NCBI GenBank assembly: GCA_016871315.1
Contig: VFZE01000046.1
Span: 1 to 47,561 of the forward strand
DNA length: 47,561 nucleotides
Direction of reading: 5' to 3'
Source: Acidimicrobiia bacterium
GTDB taxonomy: Bacteria; Acidobacteriota; Terriglobia; Bryobacterales; Bryobacteraceae
The position numbers and the translations under genes are program-made. Below, piece after piece: positions 1 to 8,049 of the stretch. Positions within the stretch are counted from its first letter, which is position 1. Each line of letters opens with the position of its first letter. The notes beneath the pieces were generated by a model. That model saw only the letters and a program-made list of their open reading frames with translations. It did not search any database and was not told the origin of the DNA.

Positions 1-1082
1 ACGCGGGTGCACCGGAGACGCTGGAGATCATGACCATCCACAAGGCGAAGGGTCTGGAGTTTGATACGGTGATCGTGCCAGGCCTTGCGCGCGAGACGCA
101 GAGCGGAGAAGGCGGGCTACTGCATTGGGCGACGATTGAGGTGGACGGAGAGCCGGCGACCTTGTTCGCGCCGTCCTCTTCGCCGGAGGATGATGAGCGT
201 GACCCGGTCTACCGTTATGTGCAGCACCTGGACCGGCGCAAGGAGGATCATGAGACGCTGCGGCTGCTGTATGTCGCAGCGACAAGGGCGAGGCGGCGCC
301 TGCACCTGGTGAGCCACAACGGGAAACGTTCGGGTACACTGGCGGCGGCGCTGTGGCCGGTGCTAGAGCCGCACCTGAGCCAAGCGGGAAAAAGCGCGGC
401 ACAGGAGGAGGCGGTGGTTCGTGAACCGCGCGCGATTCACCGGCTGCCGGCGGACTGGCAGGCTCCCGGACGTCCGGAGAACGTAGTGTGGTATCCGGGG
501 GAGGAGGCTCGCGCGCTGGAGGAGCAGGTGAGCTTTGACTGGGCTGGAGAGGCGTTGCGGCACGTGGGAACGGTGGTGCATGGCTACCTGGAGCGGATCG
601 CGACGGAGGGTTTGGCCGTATGGAGCGCAGAACGGATCGAGGAGCGGCGGCAGCAGATCCGCACGGCGCTTGTGGCATTGGGCGTTACGCGGGATGAGTT
701 GGATCGGGCGTCGGAGCGGGTGCGGCAGGCGCTGGCAGGGACGCTGCGCGATGCAAAGGGGAGGTGGATCCTTTCGCCGCGCGAGGTGCAGGCTTGTGAG
801 TTCGCCGCTTCGGCGAGCATCCATGGCATGGTGCGTCACATCCGTGTGGACCGCACTTTTGTAGATGAAGAGGGAACGCGATGGATTATCGATTACAAAA
901 CCAGCTTGCACGAGGGCGGCGACCTGGACGCGTTTCTCGATAATGAAGCGGAGCGTTACCGCGGGCAGTTGCTGGCCTATGCGCGCTGGTTCGCGGGGGC
1001 GGAGGGGCGGCGTGTGCGGTGTGCGCTCTACTTCCCACTACTCGGCGGCTGGCGGGAGATCGAGGCGGCTCAAAGCGCGTAA
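1..1082 (+). CDS. UvrD/AddA-like helicase with C-terminal RecB-type nuclease (5' partial)
   Basis: This is the C-terminal part of a DNA helicase-nuclease that processes DNA ends for recombinational repair. The frame is already open at the window edge, so the N-terminal ATPase motifs lie outside. Superfamily 1 motif V is visible near 33-62 (TIHKAKGLEF) and motif VI near 267-297 (LYVAATRAR). The C-terminal third has the features of a RecB-family PD-(D/E)XK nuclease: a GTVVHGYLER stretch near 568-597 and a WIIDYKTS core near 883-906 that supplies the catalytic Asp and Lys. The order helicase then nuclease matches AddA or a similar RecB-like subunit; an AddB partner would be expected upstream, out of view. 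The stop overlaps the convergent sulfatase by 13 bases. The family is fairly certain, the exact subunit is not. Confidence 0.85.
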   Translation, partial: AGAPETLEIMTIHKAKGLEFDTVIVPGLARETQSGEGGLLHWATIEVDGEPATLFAPSSSPEDDERDPVYRYVQHLDRRKEDHETLRLLYVAATRARRRLHLVSHNGKRSGTLAAALWPVLEPHLSQAGKSAAQEEAVVREPRAIHRLPADWQAPGRPENVVWYPGEEARALEEQVSFDWAGEALRHVGTVVHGYLERIATEGLAVWSAERIEERRQQIRTALVALGVTRDELDRASERVRQALAGTLRDAKGRWILSPREVQACEFAASASIHGMVRHIRVDRTFVDEEGTRWIIDYKTSLHEGGDLDAFLDNEAERYRGQLLAYARWFAGAEGRRVRCALYFPLLGGWREIEAAQSA

Positions 1083-2536
1083 CGGTCGCCTTCACTGCCT
1101 TTGCCGGAGCGGCGCGGATCGCCGCCGGATTCCGAGAGGATCTGGTGCAGGCGCGCCTGGAGCGAATCGACCAGTTGCTTGCGGTCCGCGTCGGGAACGT
1201 TCATGGAGAGGCGGCCGCGCTGGTAGTTGATGCGGACGTCGCGAAGCAGGTTATTCATCTGGTCCGGGTCTTTATCGAGGTCGTAGAGCTCGGAGATGTC
1301 CCAGACGCCCATGTGCTGCATGAAGCTGTAGCGTTCCGTACGCAGGCCGGTGATGGTGGGCGTATAGGGATAATCCTGCTCCCACTCGTATTCGTAGATG
1401 AAGTCTTTCCGCCATGCGGGGCTGCCGCCCTGCATGAGCGGCAGCAGCGAACGGCCGTGCATGGATGTGGGAATGGGAAGTCCGGCGGCTTCGAGCATAG
1501 TCGGCGCGATGTCGAGATTGAGAGCCATGGCATCGACGGCGCGGGGGCCGGTGAGCGCGGGGCAATGGGCGAGAAGCGGCACGCGGATCGAGGGTTCATA
1601 CATGGCGCGCTTGTCGACCAGGCCATGCTCGCCCCACATGTAGCCGTTGTCGCCCATGTAGATCACCAGCGTGTCGTTGAGCAGCTGTTTCCCTTCGAGC
1701 GCGTTGAGGACGGCGCCGACGCTTTCGTCGACCGAGATGAGCGACTGGCAGTAGCCGCGGTAGGCGTCGTCGAAATTGGTGGCGTGGCCGAACAGGCCAT
1801 CGACGCCGTGACGCGAATAGCGCCGCCGCTCCACCCATTCCGGCAAGTGCTCGTAGAACTCCTTCTTGTAAGGCATGGATGCGGGCTTGGGGACTGCCTT
1901 GCCCTCGAACAGCGAGGCGTGACGCTTGGGTGGCTGGAACGGGTAGTGGACTGCCTTGTGCGAGAGGTAGAGCATGAAGGGCCGCGCGGAGTTGTCCGCG
2001 ATGAAGCGGGTGGACTCCTCGGTGAGGATGTCGGTCATGTAGCCGGTGGTTTTGGAGCGCACGCCGTTGCGGTTGATCATGGGGTCGATATAGTCACCCT
2101 GGCCGCGGAAGCTGACCCAGTGGTCGAAACCGGGGCGGACCTCGTCGCTGTCGCCGCCCATGTGCCACTTGCCGATGAAGGCTGTGCGGTAGCCGTTCTG
2201 ACGCAGGAGTGAGGGGAAGGAGGGGAGCTTAGCAGAGAGCGGCGTGAAGTTGTCCATCACCTCGTGGGCGTGCATGTACTGGCCGGTGAGAATGGAGGCG
2301 CGGCTGGGCGAGCAGAGAGAAGAAGTGACGAAGCCGTTGCGGAAATGGACGCCGTTGCGGATGAGGCGGTCCATGTTCGGGGTGTGGCCGGCGAGCCAGG
2401 GATGGCCTAGCGCGCCGATGAAGTCATGCCGCTGATCGTCGGTGAGGATGAAGACGAGATTGCGCTGGCGGGATTGGGAGAGCAAAGCAGGAGCGGCGGC
2501 CGAAGCCGCCGCTTGCAGGAAAGATCTACGGGTCAC
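1070..2536 (-). CDS. Secreted sulfatase (arylsulfatase/alkaline phosphatase superfamily)
   Basis: Hydrolyses sulfate esters, probably from sulfated polysaccharides or other organosulfates, outside the cytoplasm. The 488-residue protein starts at a GTG and opens with a short twin-arginine-like leader (TRRSFLQAA). Asp33 and Asp34 in LTDDQR are expected metal ligands. CSPSR at residues 75-79 fits the C-x-P-S-R consensus whose Cys becomes formylglycine, so this is a type I sulfatase. GKWHMG near 122 and DN at 296-297 complete the usual active-site set. No formylglycine-generating enzyme lies nearby, so maturation must come from elsewhere. It lies 18 bases downstream of the truncated sigma gene on the same strand, so the two may share a transcript. 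No good ribosome-binding site sits at the usual distance. Confidence 0.93.
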   Translation of the reverse strand: MTRRSFLQAAASAAAPALLSQSRQRNLVFILTDDQRHDFIGALGHPWLAGHTPNMDRLIRNGVHFRNGFVTSSLCSPSRASILTGQYMHAHEVMDNFTPLSAKLPSFPSLLRQNGYRTAFIGKWHMGGDSDEVRPGFDHWVSFRGQGDYIDPMINRNGVRSKTTGYMTDILTEESTRFIADNSARPFMLYLSHKAVHYPFQPPKRHASLFEGKAVPKPASMPYKKEFYEHLPEWVERRRYSRHGVDGLFGHATNFDDAYRGYCQSLISVDESVGAVLNALEGKQLLNDTLVIYMGDNGYMWGEHGLVDKRAMYEPSIRVPLLAHCPALTGPRAVDAMALNLDIAPTMLEAAGLPIPTSMHGRSLLPLMQGGSPAWRKDFIYEYEWEQDYPYTPTITGLRTERYSFMQHMGVWDISELYDLDKDPDQMNNLLRDVRINYQRGRLSMNVPDADRKQLVDSLQARLHQILSESGGDPRRSGKGSEGDRYAL

Positions 2537-2554
2537 GCGAGGAAGTCTAGCACA

Positions 2555-2998
2555 CTACCTCCTTTTCTCCACATTGCGCTCGACGCGGATCACGCCGTGT
2601 CCGGCGCCGCCTTCGATATGTCGTGCTCCTGCGCCAGGAGCGGCTTTGCGAAGATCTTGGTGCATGAGGCGGCTGTCGGCGGCTTCGATGGATGCTTCGG
2701 CGGTTTCCAGCGGCGCCAGGCGGCTTTGCTTTTCAAGCATGGTGAGCACTTTGTTGCGAGCGATACCAAGGAGGTAGGGTTCCAGCGCGCCGCGCGCGGG
2801 GTCAAACCGCCGGGCAGTATCGAGGAACGCGACGAAGGTTTCCTGGGTGGCTTCCTCGGCAATGGCTCTTGATCCGCTCATATGCAATGCGAAACGGTAG
2901 ATGCGCCCCTGATGGCTGCGATAGAACTCGCGCCAGGAGTCTTCACAGCCCGCGGCGAGTCTTCTGAGCAGCGCCGCCTCATCGCGCTTAAGCTCCAT
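2555..2998 (-). CDS. ECF-like sigma factor lacking region 4 (truncated)
   Basis: The first 90 or so residues look like sigma-70 region 2, which binds core RNA polymerase and the -10 element: EFYRSHQGRIYRFA, then AEEATQETFVAFL and LLGIARNKVL. After about residue 115 the expected region 4 helix-turn-helix is missing; the frame runs through a short Gly/Ala-rich tail and stops at about 147 residues, where ECF factors usually have 160-200. Neither other frame shows a recognisable region 4 before the sulfatase begins. It therefore looks like a decayed gene or a deletion product, although a region 2-only protein cannot be excluded. ATG at 2998 is preferred; a GTG two codons upstream is also possible. 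No anti-sigma gene is obvious beside it. Confidence 0.6.
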   Translation of the reverse strand: MELKRDEAALLRRLAAGCEDSWREFYRSHQGRIYRFALHMSGSRAIAEEATQETFVAFLDTARRFDPARGALEPYLLGIARNKVLTMLEKQSRLAPLETAEASIEAADSRLMHQDLRKAAPGAGARHIEGGAGHGVIRVERNVEKRR

Positions 2999-3112
2999 GG
3001 GCACTATGCATCAGACGCATCCCGTTGTGCTTCGGTTAGGCATTCCGGGCAGAAGGGCGGAAAGTTCCAATTTTTCCCGCGAAGATGGGGCGGGCGACGG
3101 TACTAACCATAT

Positions 3113-3805
3113 ATGGGAAGACAATTGCGGCCGATGGCGTTCGGTTTGATCCTGTTGTATCTGGGCTGGTGCGGGTTTGAGGTGGTGGAGTCCATGGGGC
3201 CCGTGCAAGGGGCGGCCCCAGAGCTGGAACGGCGGCTGGAGAGAGTGCAGGAGCGGTTGCGTGTGACGCTGGCGCTGAACCGCCGGGAAGCGGAGTTTGC
3301 CGACGGCGCCGCGGCGGCTGCGGTTCGGGAGGAGCGCCTGCGGCGCGTGATGGGTGAAGCGGATGTTGCATTCGATGCGCCTCCGGCGGCGGCGTGGCAT
3401 TTGAGCAATTCCCGGGAAGCACTAAAAGGCCCGGAGCCGGAGAAGGCGGCATCGCGGGCGCTGGCTGAGATCTCGGCGGCGATCGAGGCGCTCGGCCTGC
3501 AGCCTGCGGAAGTAGTGGAGCAGGAACGGCGGAAGAATCTCCAGTACCTGATGTTCTCCGCCGGCTACGCGCTGCTGGTGCTGGCGCTGCTGGCGAGGAA
3601 ATCGGAGATGGAGCGGCATCGCAAGAGATGGGTGGGAGAGGTGGCGGAAGGAATCGGCGGACCGCTGACGGTGATCAACGGTTACTGCGATCTGCTGCTG
3701 GAAACGCTGCCGGAAGGCGATCCGTTGCGAGGAGAGCTGCGGCAGATCGGGCAGGCCGGAGCAGAAGCGGTGGCGGCTTTGGAGGGGCATTGGCAAAAGG
3801 CATAG
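3113..3805 (+). CDS. Membrane protein with histidine-less HisKA-like C-terminus
   Basis: This 230-residue protein has two predicted membrane segments, near residues 6-24 and 143-161. They flank a mainly helical, charged, probably periplasmic region of about 115 residues that begins as a likely coiled coil (ELERRLERVQERLRV). The cytoplasmic tail has GGPLTVINGYCDLLLE near residue 180, which resembles the first helix of a histidine-kinase dimerisation domain. The phosphoacceptor position reads AEG where kinases have an AHE or AHD pattern, and no HATPase domain follows. It thus looks like a sensor-shaped protein without kinase activity, perhaps a partner or a remnant of a kinase. It is transcribed away from the truncated sigma gene. 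Its function is unknown. Confidence 0.6.
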   Translation: MGRQLRPMAFGLILLYLGWCGFEVVESMGPVQGAAPELERRLERVQERLRVTLALNRREAEFADGAAAAAVREERLRRVMGEADVAFDAPPAAAWHLSNSREALKGPEPEKAASRALAEISAAIEALGLQPAEVVEQERRKNLQYLMFSAGYALLVLALLARKSEMERHRKRWVGEVAEGIGGPLTVINGYCDLLLETLPEGDPLRGELRQIGQAGAEAVAALEGHWQKA

Positions 3806-3841
3806 TTTGTCTTATGATTCTCCCAACAAGGAGGATCGTTC

Positions 3842-5134
3842 ATGCGTCTGGCCGCTGGTGTGGTTGCGTTGTGTCTGGGAGCAGCGATGCTTTGCGCGCA
3901 GGCGCCGGCGGTAGGGGCGAGCGTGGAGTTGCGCGGGACGCATCATTTGGGCGTTCCGCTGCATAAGAAGGTTGGAGGCTCCGACGATTTCGACCGTGTT
4001 CCGCATGGGGCCCGGGCGAAGGTGGAGGAAGTGCAGGAAGAGGGGCGGTGGCTCCGCATCACGTTGGTCCCAAGCGGCCGGGCGGAGTGGATCTCCAGCC
4101 GCTACGTTGGCCGCGTTCTCCCGGCTTCCCCGGTGGCGCCGGCGCCTGCGGATCCGAAGGATCTGGCCAAGGTGTGGCAATCCGGCAGCTCCTGCCTGGA
4201 GGTGGTGTCGGCCGGGCGGAGGATGGCGAAGTCGGACCCGGATGCGCTGATAGTGGGGACATGGAACATACGGTGGTTCGCCAAGGGCTGCTCACCGAAC
4301 GAGACTTGTCCGGAGAACCGGACGGATCTGGACTGGCTGGCATGCTCGATCGCATGGATGCAGGTGGACGTGCTGGCGGTACAGGAGGTGATGCGGGCGG
4401 CGATCGACGTGGAGAAGCTGGCCGTGGTGCTGGGCAAGCTGAACGAGCTGACGCAGGGCTCCTGGCAGTGGGATTTTCAGGAGTGCGGCAATTCCAGCTC
4501 GCAGCGCGTGGGATTTCTGTGGAACGGCAGCCGGATCAAACTGAGCAACCGCAAGGATGTGTGGCAGCTGAATCCGAACGCGGTAAACGGGGACAATGCT
4601 TGCGCGGGGTTCCTGCGGCCGGGCCGCTATGCGCGCGCGGAGGCGGTGGGGGGCGGGGCCGACTTTAACATCATCGCCGTGCACCTGGACAGCGGCACCA
4701 GCGACCGGGACTATCAGAACCGGCGCAAATCGGTAGAGGCGCTGACCGGGATCGAGATAGACGGCAAGCCGTTGCCGGAGATCGACGCCGATACGATTGT
4801 GCTGGGCGACTTCAACACGATGGGGCGGAAGGAGGAGCCGGCAATCAGCGCGTCGCAGGAGATCGAGGCGTTCCGCGAGGAACTGCGGCCGGCGTTTCAG
4901 CGCGTGCCCGGCTCGTTGGCCTGCACGGAGTATTTTCAGGACAAGGGCGGGGTGCTGGATCATATGGTGGTGTCGGCCGGGATGAGCGAAGCGGCGGCGG
5001 CGGGGCGCGTGAGCGGCTACTGCGCTGTGCGTGCCTGCGCGCCGTTCACGGGGGCTCCGCCGGCGGCTTATCAGCGGCTCTCGGACCATTGCCCTGTTCT
5101 GATCGAGATCACCAATACCGATGCGGATCAGTAG
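3842..5134 (+). CDS. Secreted SH3-like plus endonuclease/exonuclease/phosphatase (EEP) protein
   Basis: A 430-residue exported protein. A signal peptide (about residues 1-20) is followed by an SH3-like domain (about 25-90; RYVG near its end) of the kind that often binds cell wall. The rest is an EEP-fold phosphodiesterase: GTWNIRWF starts the fold, LAVQEV gives the metal-binding Glu, VHLDSG and VLGDFNTMG give active-site His and Asp/Asn, and LSDHCPV supplies the terminal catalytic His. The substrate could be extracellular DNA, a phospholipid or a phosphoester and cannot be told from sequence. A strong AAGGAGG about 8 bases before the ATG fixes the start. The upstream gene ends 36 bases earlier, so the two may be co-transcribed. 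Confidence 0.8.
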   Translation: MRLAAGVVALCLGAAMLCAQAPAVGASVELRGTHHLGVPLHKKVGGSDDFDRVPHGARAKVEEVQEEGRWLRITLVPSGRAEWISSRYVGRVLPASPVAPAPADPKDLAKVWQSGSSCLEVVSAGRRMAKSDPDALIVGTWNIRWFAKGCSPNETCPENRTDLDWLACSIAWMQVDVLAVQEVMRAAIDVEKLAVVLGKLNELTQGSWQWDFQECGNSSSQRVGFLWNGSRIKLSNRKDVWQLNPNAVNGDNACAGFLRPGRYARAEAVGGGADFNIIAVHLDSGTSDRDYQNRRKSVEALTGIEIDGKPLPEIDADTIVLGDFNTMGRKEEPAISASQEIEAFREELRPAFQRVPGSLACTEYFQDKGGVLDHMVVSAGMSEAAAAGRVSGYCAVRACAPFTGAPPAAYQRLSDHCPVLIEITNTDADQ

Positions 5135-5181
5135 GGGGAAAAACATAGACAGGAAGTGGTGGTGGGTCCATCTCCCTCCAC

Positions 5182-5427
5182 TTGATGCACTACAACTTTA
5201 TTCGCATTCATCAGACTCTGCGAGCCACGCCTGCGATGGCTGCGGGCGTTGAGAATCGCGTTTGGGAGATTGCTGATATTTTGGCGTTGATGGAGGAACG
5301 GGAGAAAGTGACGGCTTTAACCGACCACATCAGGGTTCTGGATTCGAGCAGGCTTGAACGGCCACGAATGGGCAGAGTTTCGGATACAGCTATGGGGGGA
5401 CTTGAACTCGCCTTGGCGTTCCTTTGA
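5182..5427 (+). pseudogene. Transposase C-terminal remnant (IS1-like)
   Basis: The first 40 codons (NFIRIHQTLRATPAMAAGV, then VWEIADILALME) match the conserved tail of DDE transposases that I associate with IS1-like elements. Homology appears to begin around 5173. The catalytic DDE region and terminal inverted repeats are not visible, and an in-frame stop lies just upstream at 5146. The last 40 codons resemble nothing I recognise and probably read into flanking DNA. This is a scrap of an old insertion lying in the gap before rpsT. The family assignment is tentative; the fact that it is a truncated transposase is more secure. Confidence 0.55.
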
Positions 5428-5461
5428 GATCAGATAGGGTCTTTTTTGTCAAAACTGCGGT

Positions 5462-5491
5462 TTGACCCGCCCGCGGCGGCTACGGTATCCT
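5462..5491 (+). promoter_or_regulatory. Candidate sigma-70 promoter of rpsT
   Basis: TTGACC (5462-5467) and TATCCT (5486-5491) are separated by 18 bases and lie 35 bases before the rpsT start. Both hexamers are close to the housekeeping consensus. An AAGGA ribosome-binding site follows at about 5513. This is the only promoter-like pair I see in the gap between the transposase remnant and rpsT. Confidence 0.5.
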
Positions 5492-5526
5492 ATGAGGAGC
5501 ACTACACCTACCAAGGATTTCTTTGA

Positions 5527-5796
5527 ATGGCCAATCATGTCACTGCGCTCAAGAACGCGCGTCAGAGTGAGCGCCGCCAGGCGGTGAACCGCCAGCGCAA
5601 AACCCGCCTGCGTCACCAGATCCGCACGCTGAGGCGGTTGATGGAGCAAAAGGACGTTACCGGGGCGGAGAAGATTCTGCCGGAAACGTTTTCGATGGTG
5701 GATCGCGCTTCCAAGTGGGGCATCATCAAGCCCAACACGGCATCGCGTTACAAGAGCCGGCTGCACACGCGGCTGAAGGCACTGAAAGCCGCCTAA
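5527..5796 (+). CDS. rpsT: 30S ribosomal protein S20
   Basis: S20 is a primary binder of 16S rRNA in the small subunit. The 89-residue, Arg/Lys-rich protein begins [15 protein letters not shown], the family signature, and continues as the expected helical bundle ([17 protein letters not shown]) with the C-terminal [10 protein letters not shown] helix. Its length is normal. An AAGGA sits about 9 bases before the ATG, and a good promoter candidate lies upstream. The last four bases overlap the end of the convergent DUF2277 gene. It forms a monocistronic unit, as is common for rpsT. Confidence 0.96.
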   Translation: MANHVTALKNARQSERRQAVNRQRKTRLRHQIRTLRRLMEQKDVTGAEKILPETFSMVDRASKWGIIKPNTASRYKSRLHTRLKALKAA

Positions 5797-6053
5797 AATC
5801 TCCGCGCGCGGGCTTTCGCTTTCCTCGCTTCCACTTCGCGGTTTTTCGGTTCAGCGCTGGTTTCCAGCGTGCCCAGCAGGCGTGCCGATGCCGCGGCGAT
5901 TTCCTCTACCGCTGACTGGAACGCCTCCTCGTTCACGTTCGAAGGCTTGGTGAAGCCGCTGATCTTGCGCACGAACTGTAATGAGGCGGTGTGAATCTCT
6001 TCCTCGGTGACCGGCGGCTCAAAGTTGAACAGGGTTTTGATGTTCCGGCACAT
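5793..6053 (-). CDS. DUF2277 family protein
   Basis: A small soluble protein of 86 residues, full length for the family. It shows the characteristic opening [14 protein letters not shown], then [20 protein letters not shown] and a basic tail. The biochemical role of DUF2277 is unknown to me. It is the last gene of a leftward run: its start lies 35 bases inside the end of the YfhO-like gene, so translation is probably coupled. Its end overlaps rpsT by four bases, convergently. Confidence 0.88.
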   Translation of the reverse strand: MCRNIKTLFNFEPPVTEEEIHTASLQFVRKISGFTKPSNVNEEAFQSAVEEIAAASARLLGTLETSAEPKNREVEARKAKARARRF

Positions 6054-8040
6054 TACAGCACTCCTTCCTTCTTAGCCAGAGCAAGAACAAAGCGCCGAGC
6101 ATGCTCAGAGCGGAAACTGCCGCCATGGCGGCGAATCTCGGCAGTTTGAAGTGGAGAAGTAGTTCGCCTTCTCCTTGGGGCACTCGAACCCCAATCAAAG
6201 CCAGGTCCACACTCACTACTTCCAGGTCACGGCCACCGGCATGGGCGCGCCAACCGGGATAGTAGGCTTCCGCGAGGCGCAGCAGAGCCGGGCGGCTTAG
6301 ACGGTAGCGAATGCGGTAGAAGCCTTCTCCTTGCTCGATCAGCTCCGCGGCGCCGGAGGGATCCTGTTCCTTAGGCGCGCCAACCACGATGACGGCCTCG
6401 GCCGGGTCAAGCTGGGATAACCGCTGCCGTGCGGAGGCATCATCCGTCACCGCTTCGACGCGCTTGGGCAACATAACTCTCGGAAGCGCCTCTTCGTTCA
6501 CCGCGACTCCCTGCCGTTCCAAGTCCAATACGAAGCGTGCTCCCAAGGCGTTGATGAGTTTCCGGTTTCCTTGCGCGGCGCCCAGGTATTCGCTGTAGCG
6601 GCGCAACACCAACGGATTGTAGCCGTAGGTTGTTTCGGTTTTCGCATCGATAGGATGATTCTGCGGGCCGAAAGAAGCAGAAGGGTACGGCGCGTGAAAC
6701 CTCTCCCGCGGCGGCAGTTTGGCAGCCAGGTTCTGCTCGAATGCTTGAAGCTTGTCTCCATACAGAGCCGCGAAGCTCTCCGGCGCGTATGCCAGCCGGT
6801 TGTCGATGGAGTTCCTCCACATCAAGTCGCCGAAAAGCACAAGCACCACCACCCAGGGAACCCAAGCAGGGATGCGTTCGCGAAACGCCAGCAGGCCGCC
6901 TCCGGCCAGCAGAGCCAAGCCCAACGCCACCACAAACCACAAATGAACGGGCGCACGAACGGCGCCGAGGCCGGGCAGCAATGCCAGCAGACGGTACAAA
7001 CCGCCGTCGGGGCCAAGCGCGTACCAGAGTGCCGGAATCACCAGGACGAGCCCAACGCTGCGCACCGGGCTTTTCCATATCCCCATCGCCACAAGCGGCA
7101 GCAGCAACAGCCCTGCATAGAAATATGACTGCGTGATGTCTCCGGAGCCTTTGTATTCACCCTCCAAGGCGCCCAGAGCGTTCGGTTGGATGAGCGTGGC
7201 CAGGGCAGCAAACGTCAACGGTGAATTGGTCTGCTTGGTGAAGTCAGCTTCCGCGCGCACGGATTCGCCGGCTAGTTGAAGCCCCGGGTTGATCAGGACC
7301 ATTCCGATGGCCAGTCCTCCGGCGGCAGCCAGAGCCAGCAGCAACCAGGCGCGTACCGCCAGCTTCCTGTTCTCGATCACGCGCCACGCGCACAAGCACG
7401 CCACCGCGAAGCCGCAATAGAGAGCCGTCTGAAAATGTCCCACAAGGATTACCAGGCCTGTAATCGACGAGGCGGCAGTCAGCCAGAAGATGCCGCCGCG
7501 CAGAGCTTTCTCGACGGCAAGTAATAGGAGCGGCAGCCACGCCGCGGCCTGAAAAATCCCGACATGGGAGGCATGCCCGGTGAAAAACCCCGAGAATGCG
7601 TAGGCCACCGCCATCAGCAGTGACGGCTCCACCCTCTTCATCCAGTGCCAGCCGAGCAGATACGCGCCCAAGGCCGCGATCAAGGTATGCAGCGCCAACT
7701 CCCATTGGATGCTCTTTGGCGTAATCCCTGCCAGGAAAAACGGCCAGTTCAACGGATACCAAGCGCCTACCTGTGGATCTGCCAGAAACGGATAACCGGA
7801 GAAGACATACCTTGTCCAATAAGGGAGCCGCCCTTCCCACACGCTCTCGGAAAAATGTTTTTGCAGCGTGTAGTGGACATCGACGGCATCCCACTGGATG
7901 CTGGCCTGCCCGGAAAATAGCGGCGTGAAATGGAACGCCAGCACGAACAGGAACAGCAGCGCCACGGCCAGCCGGTGCGGAGGCGCCGCTGCCTCCGCTT
8001 TGCTCTTCTCCTCGGTGCGTGCCTGCTTCTTTTTCGCCAT
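6019..8040 (-). CDS. YfhO-like polytopic membrane protein
   Basis: A 673-residue inner-membrane protein. A basic, soluble N-terminus (about 22 residues) is followed by a dozen or so hydrophobic segments, a soluble stretch of about 200 residues, and a last hydrophobic segment near the C-terminus. The early luminal loop with WDAVDVHYT, GRLPYWTRYVFSGYPFLADPQ and WYPLNWPFF is typical of the YfhO group, related to GT-C glycosyltransferases. YfhO is linked to glycosylation of envelope polymers in Firmicutes; the acceptor here is unknown. It follows the cupin gene by nine bases and overlaps DUF2277 by 35, so all belong to one leftward operon. Confidence 0.8.
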   Translation of the reverse strand: MAKKKQARTEEKSKAEAAAPPHRLAVALLFLFVLAFHFTPLFSGQASIQWDAVDVHYTLQKHFSESVWEGRLPYWTRYVFSGYPFLADPQVGAWYPLNWPFFLAGITPKSIQWELALHTLIAALGAYLLGWHWMKRVEPSLLMAVAYAFSGFFTGHASHVGIFQAAAWLPLLLLAVEKALRGGIFWLTAASSITGLVILVGHFQTALYCGFAVACLCAWRVIENRKLAVRAWLLLALAAAGGLAIGMVLINPGLQLAGESVRAEADFTKQTNSPLTFAALATLIQPNALGALEGEYKGSGDITQSYFYAGLLLLPLVAMGIWKSPVRSVGLVLVIPALWYALGPDGGLYRLLALLPGLGAVRAPVHLWFVVALGLALLAGGGLLAFRERIPAWVPWVVVLVLFGDLMWRNSIDNRLAYAPESFAALYGDKLQAFEQNLAAKLPPRERFHAPYPSASFGPQNHPIDAKTETTYGYNPLVLRRYSEYLGAAQGNRKLINALGARFVLDLERQGVAVNEEALPRVMLPKRVEAVTDDASARQRLSQLDPAEAVIVVGAPKEQDPSGAAELIEQGEGFYRIRYRLSRPALLRLAEAYYPGWRAHAGGRDLEVVSVDLALIGVRVPQGEGELLLHFKLPRFAAMAAVSALSMLGALFLLWLRRKECCNVPEHQNPVQL

Positions 8041-8049
8041 ACCGGGGGA

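Noticed and set aside
1019-2212. Long frame antisense to the sulfatase
   Set aside because: The sulfatase on the other strand has a complete active site; the antisense product has no family pattern.
5784-5817. GAAAGCC/GGCTTTC inverted repeat between rpsT and DUF2277 as a bidirectional terminator
   Set aside because: The stem is only seven pairs with a 20-base loop, and both arms lie within coding sequence.
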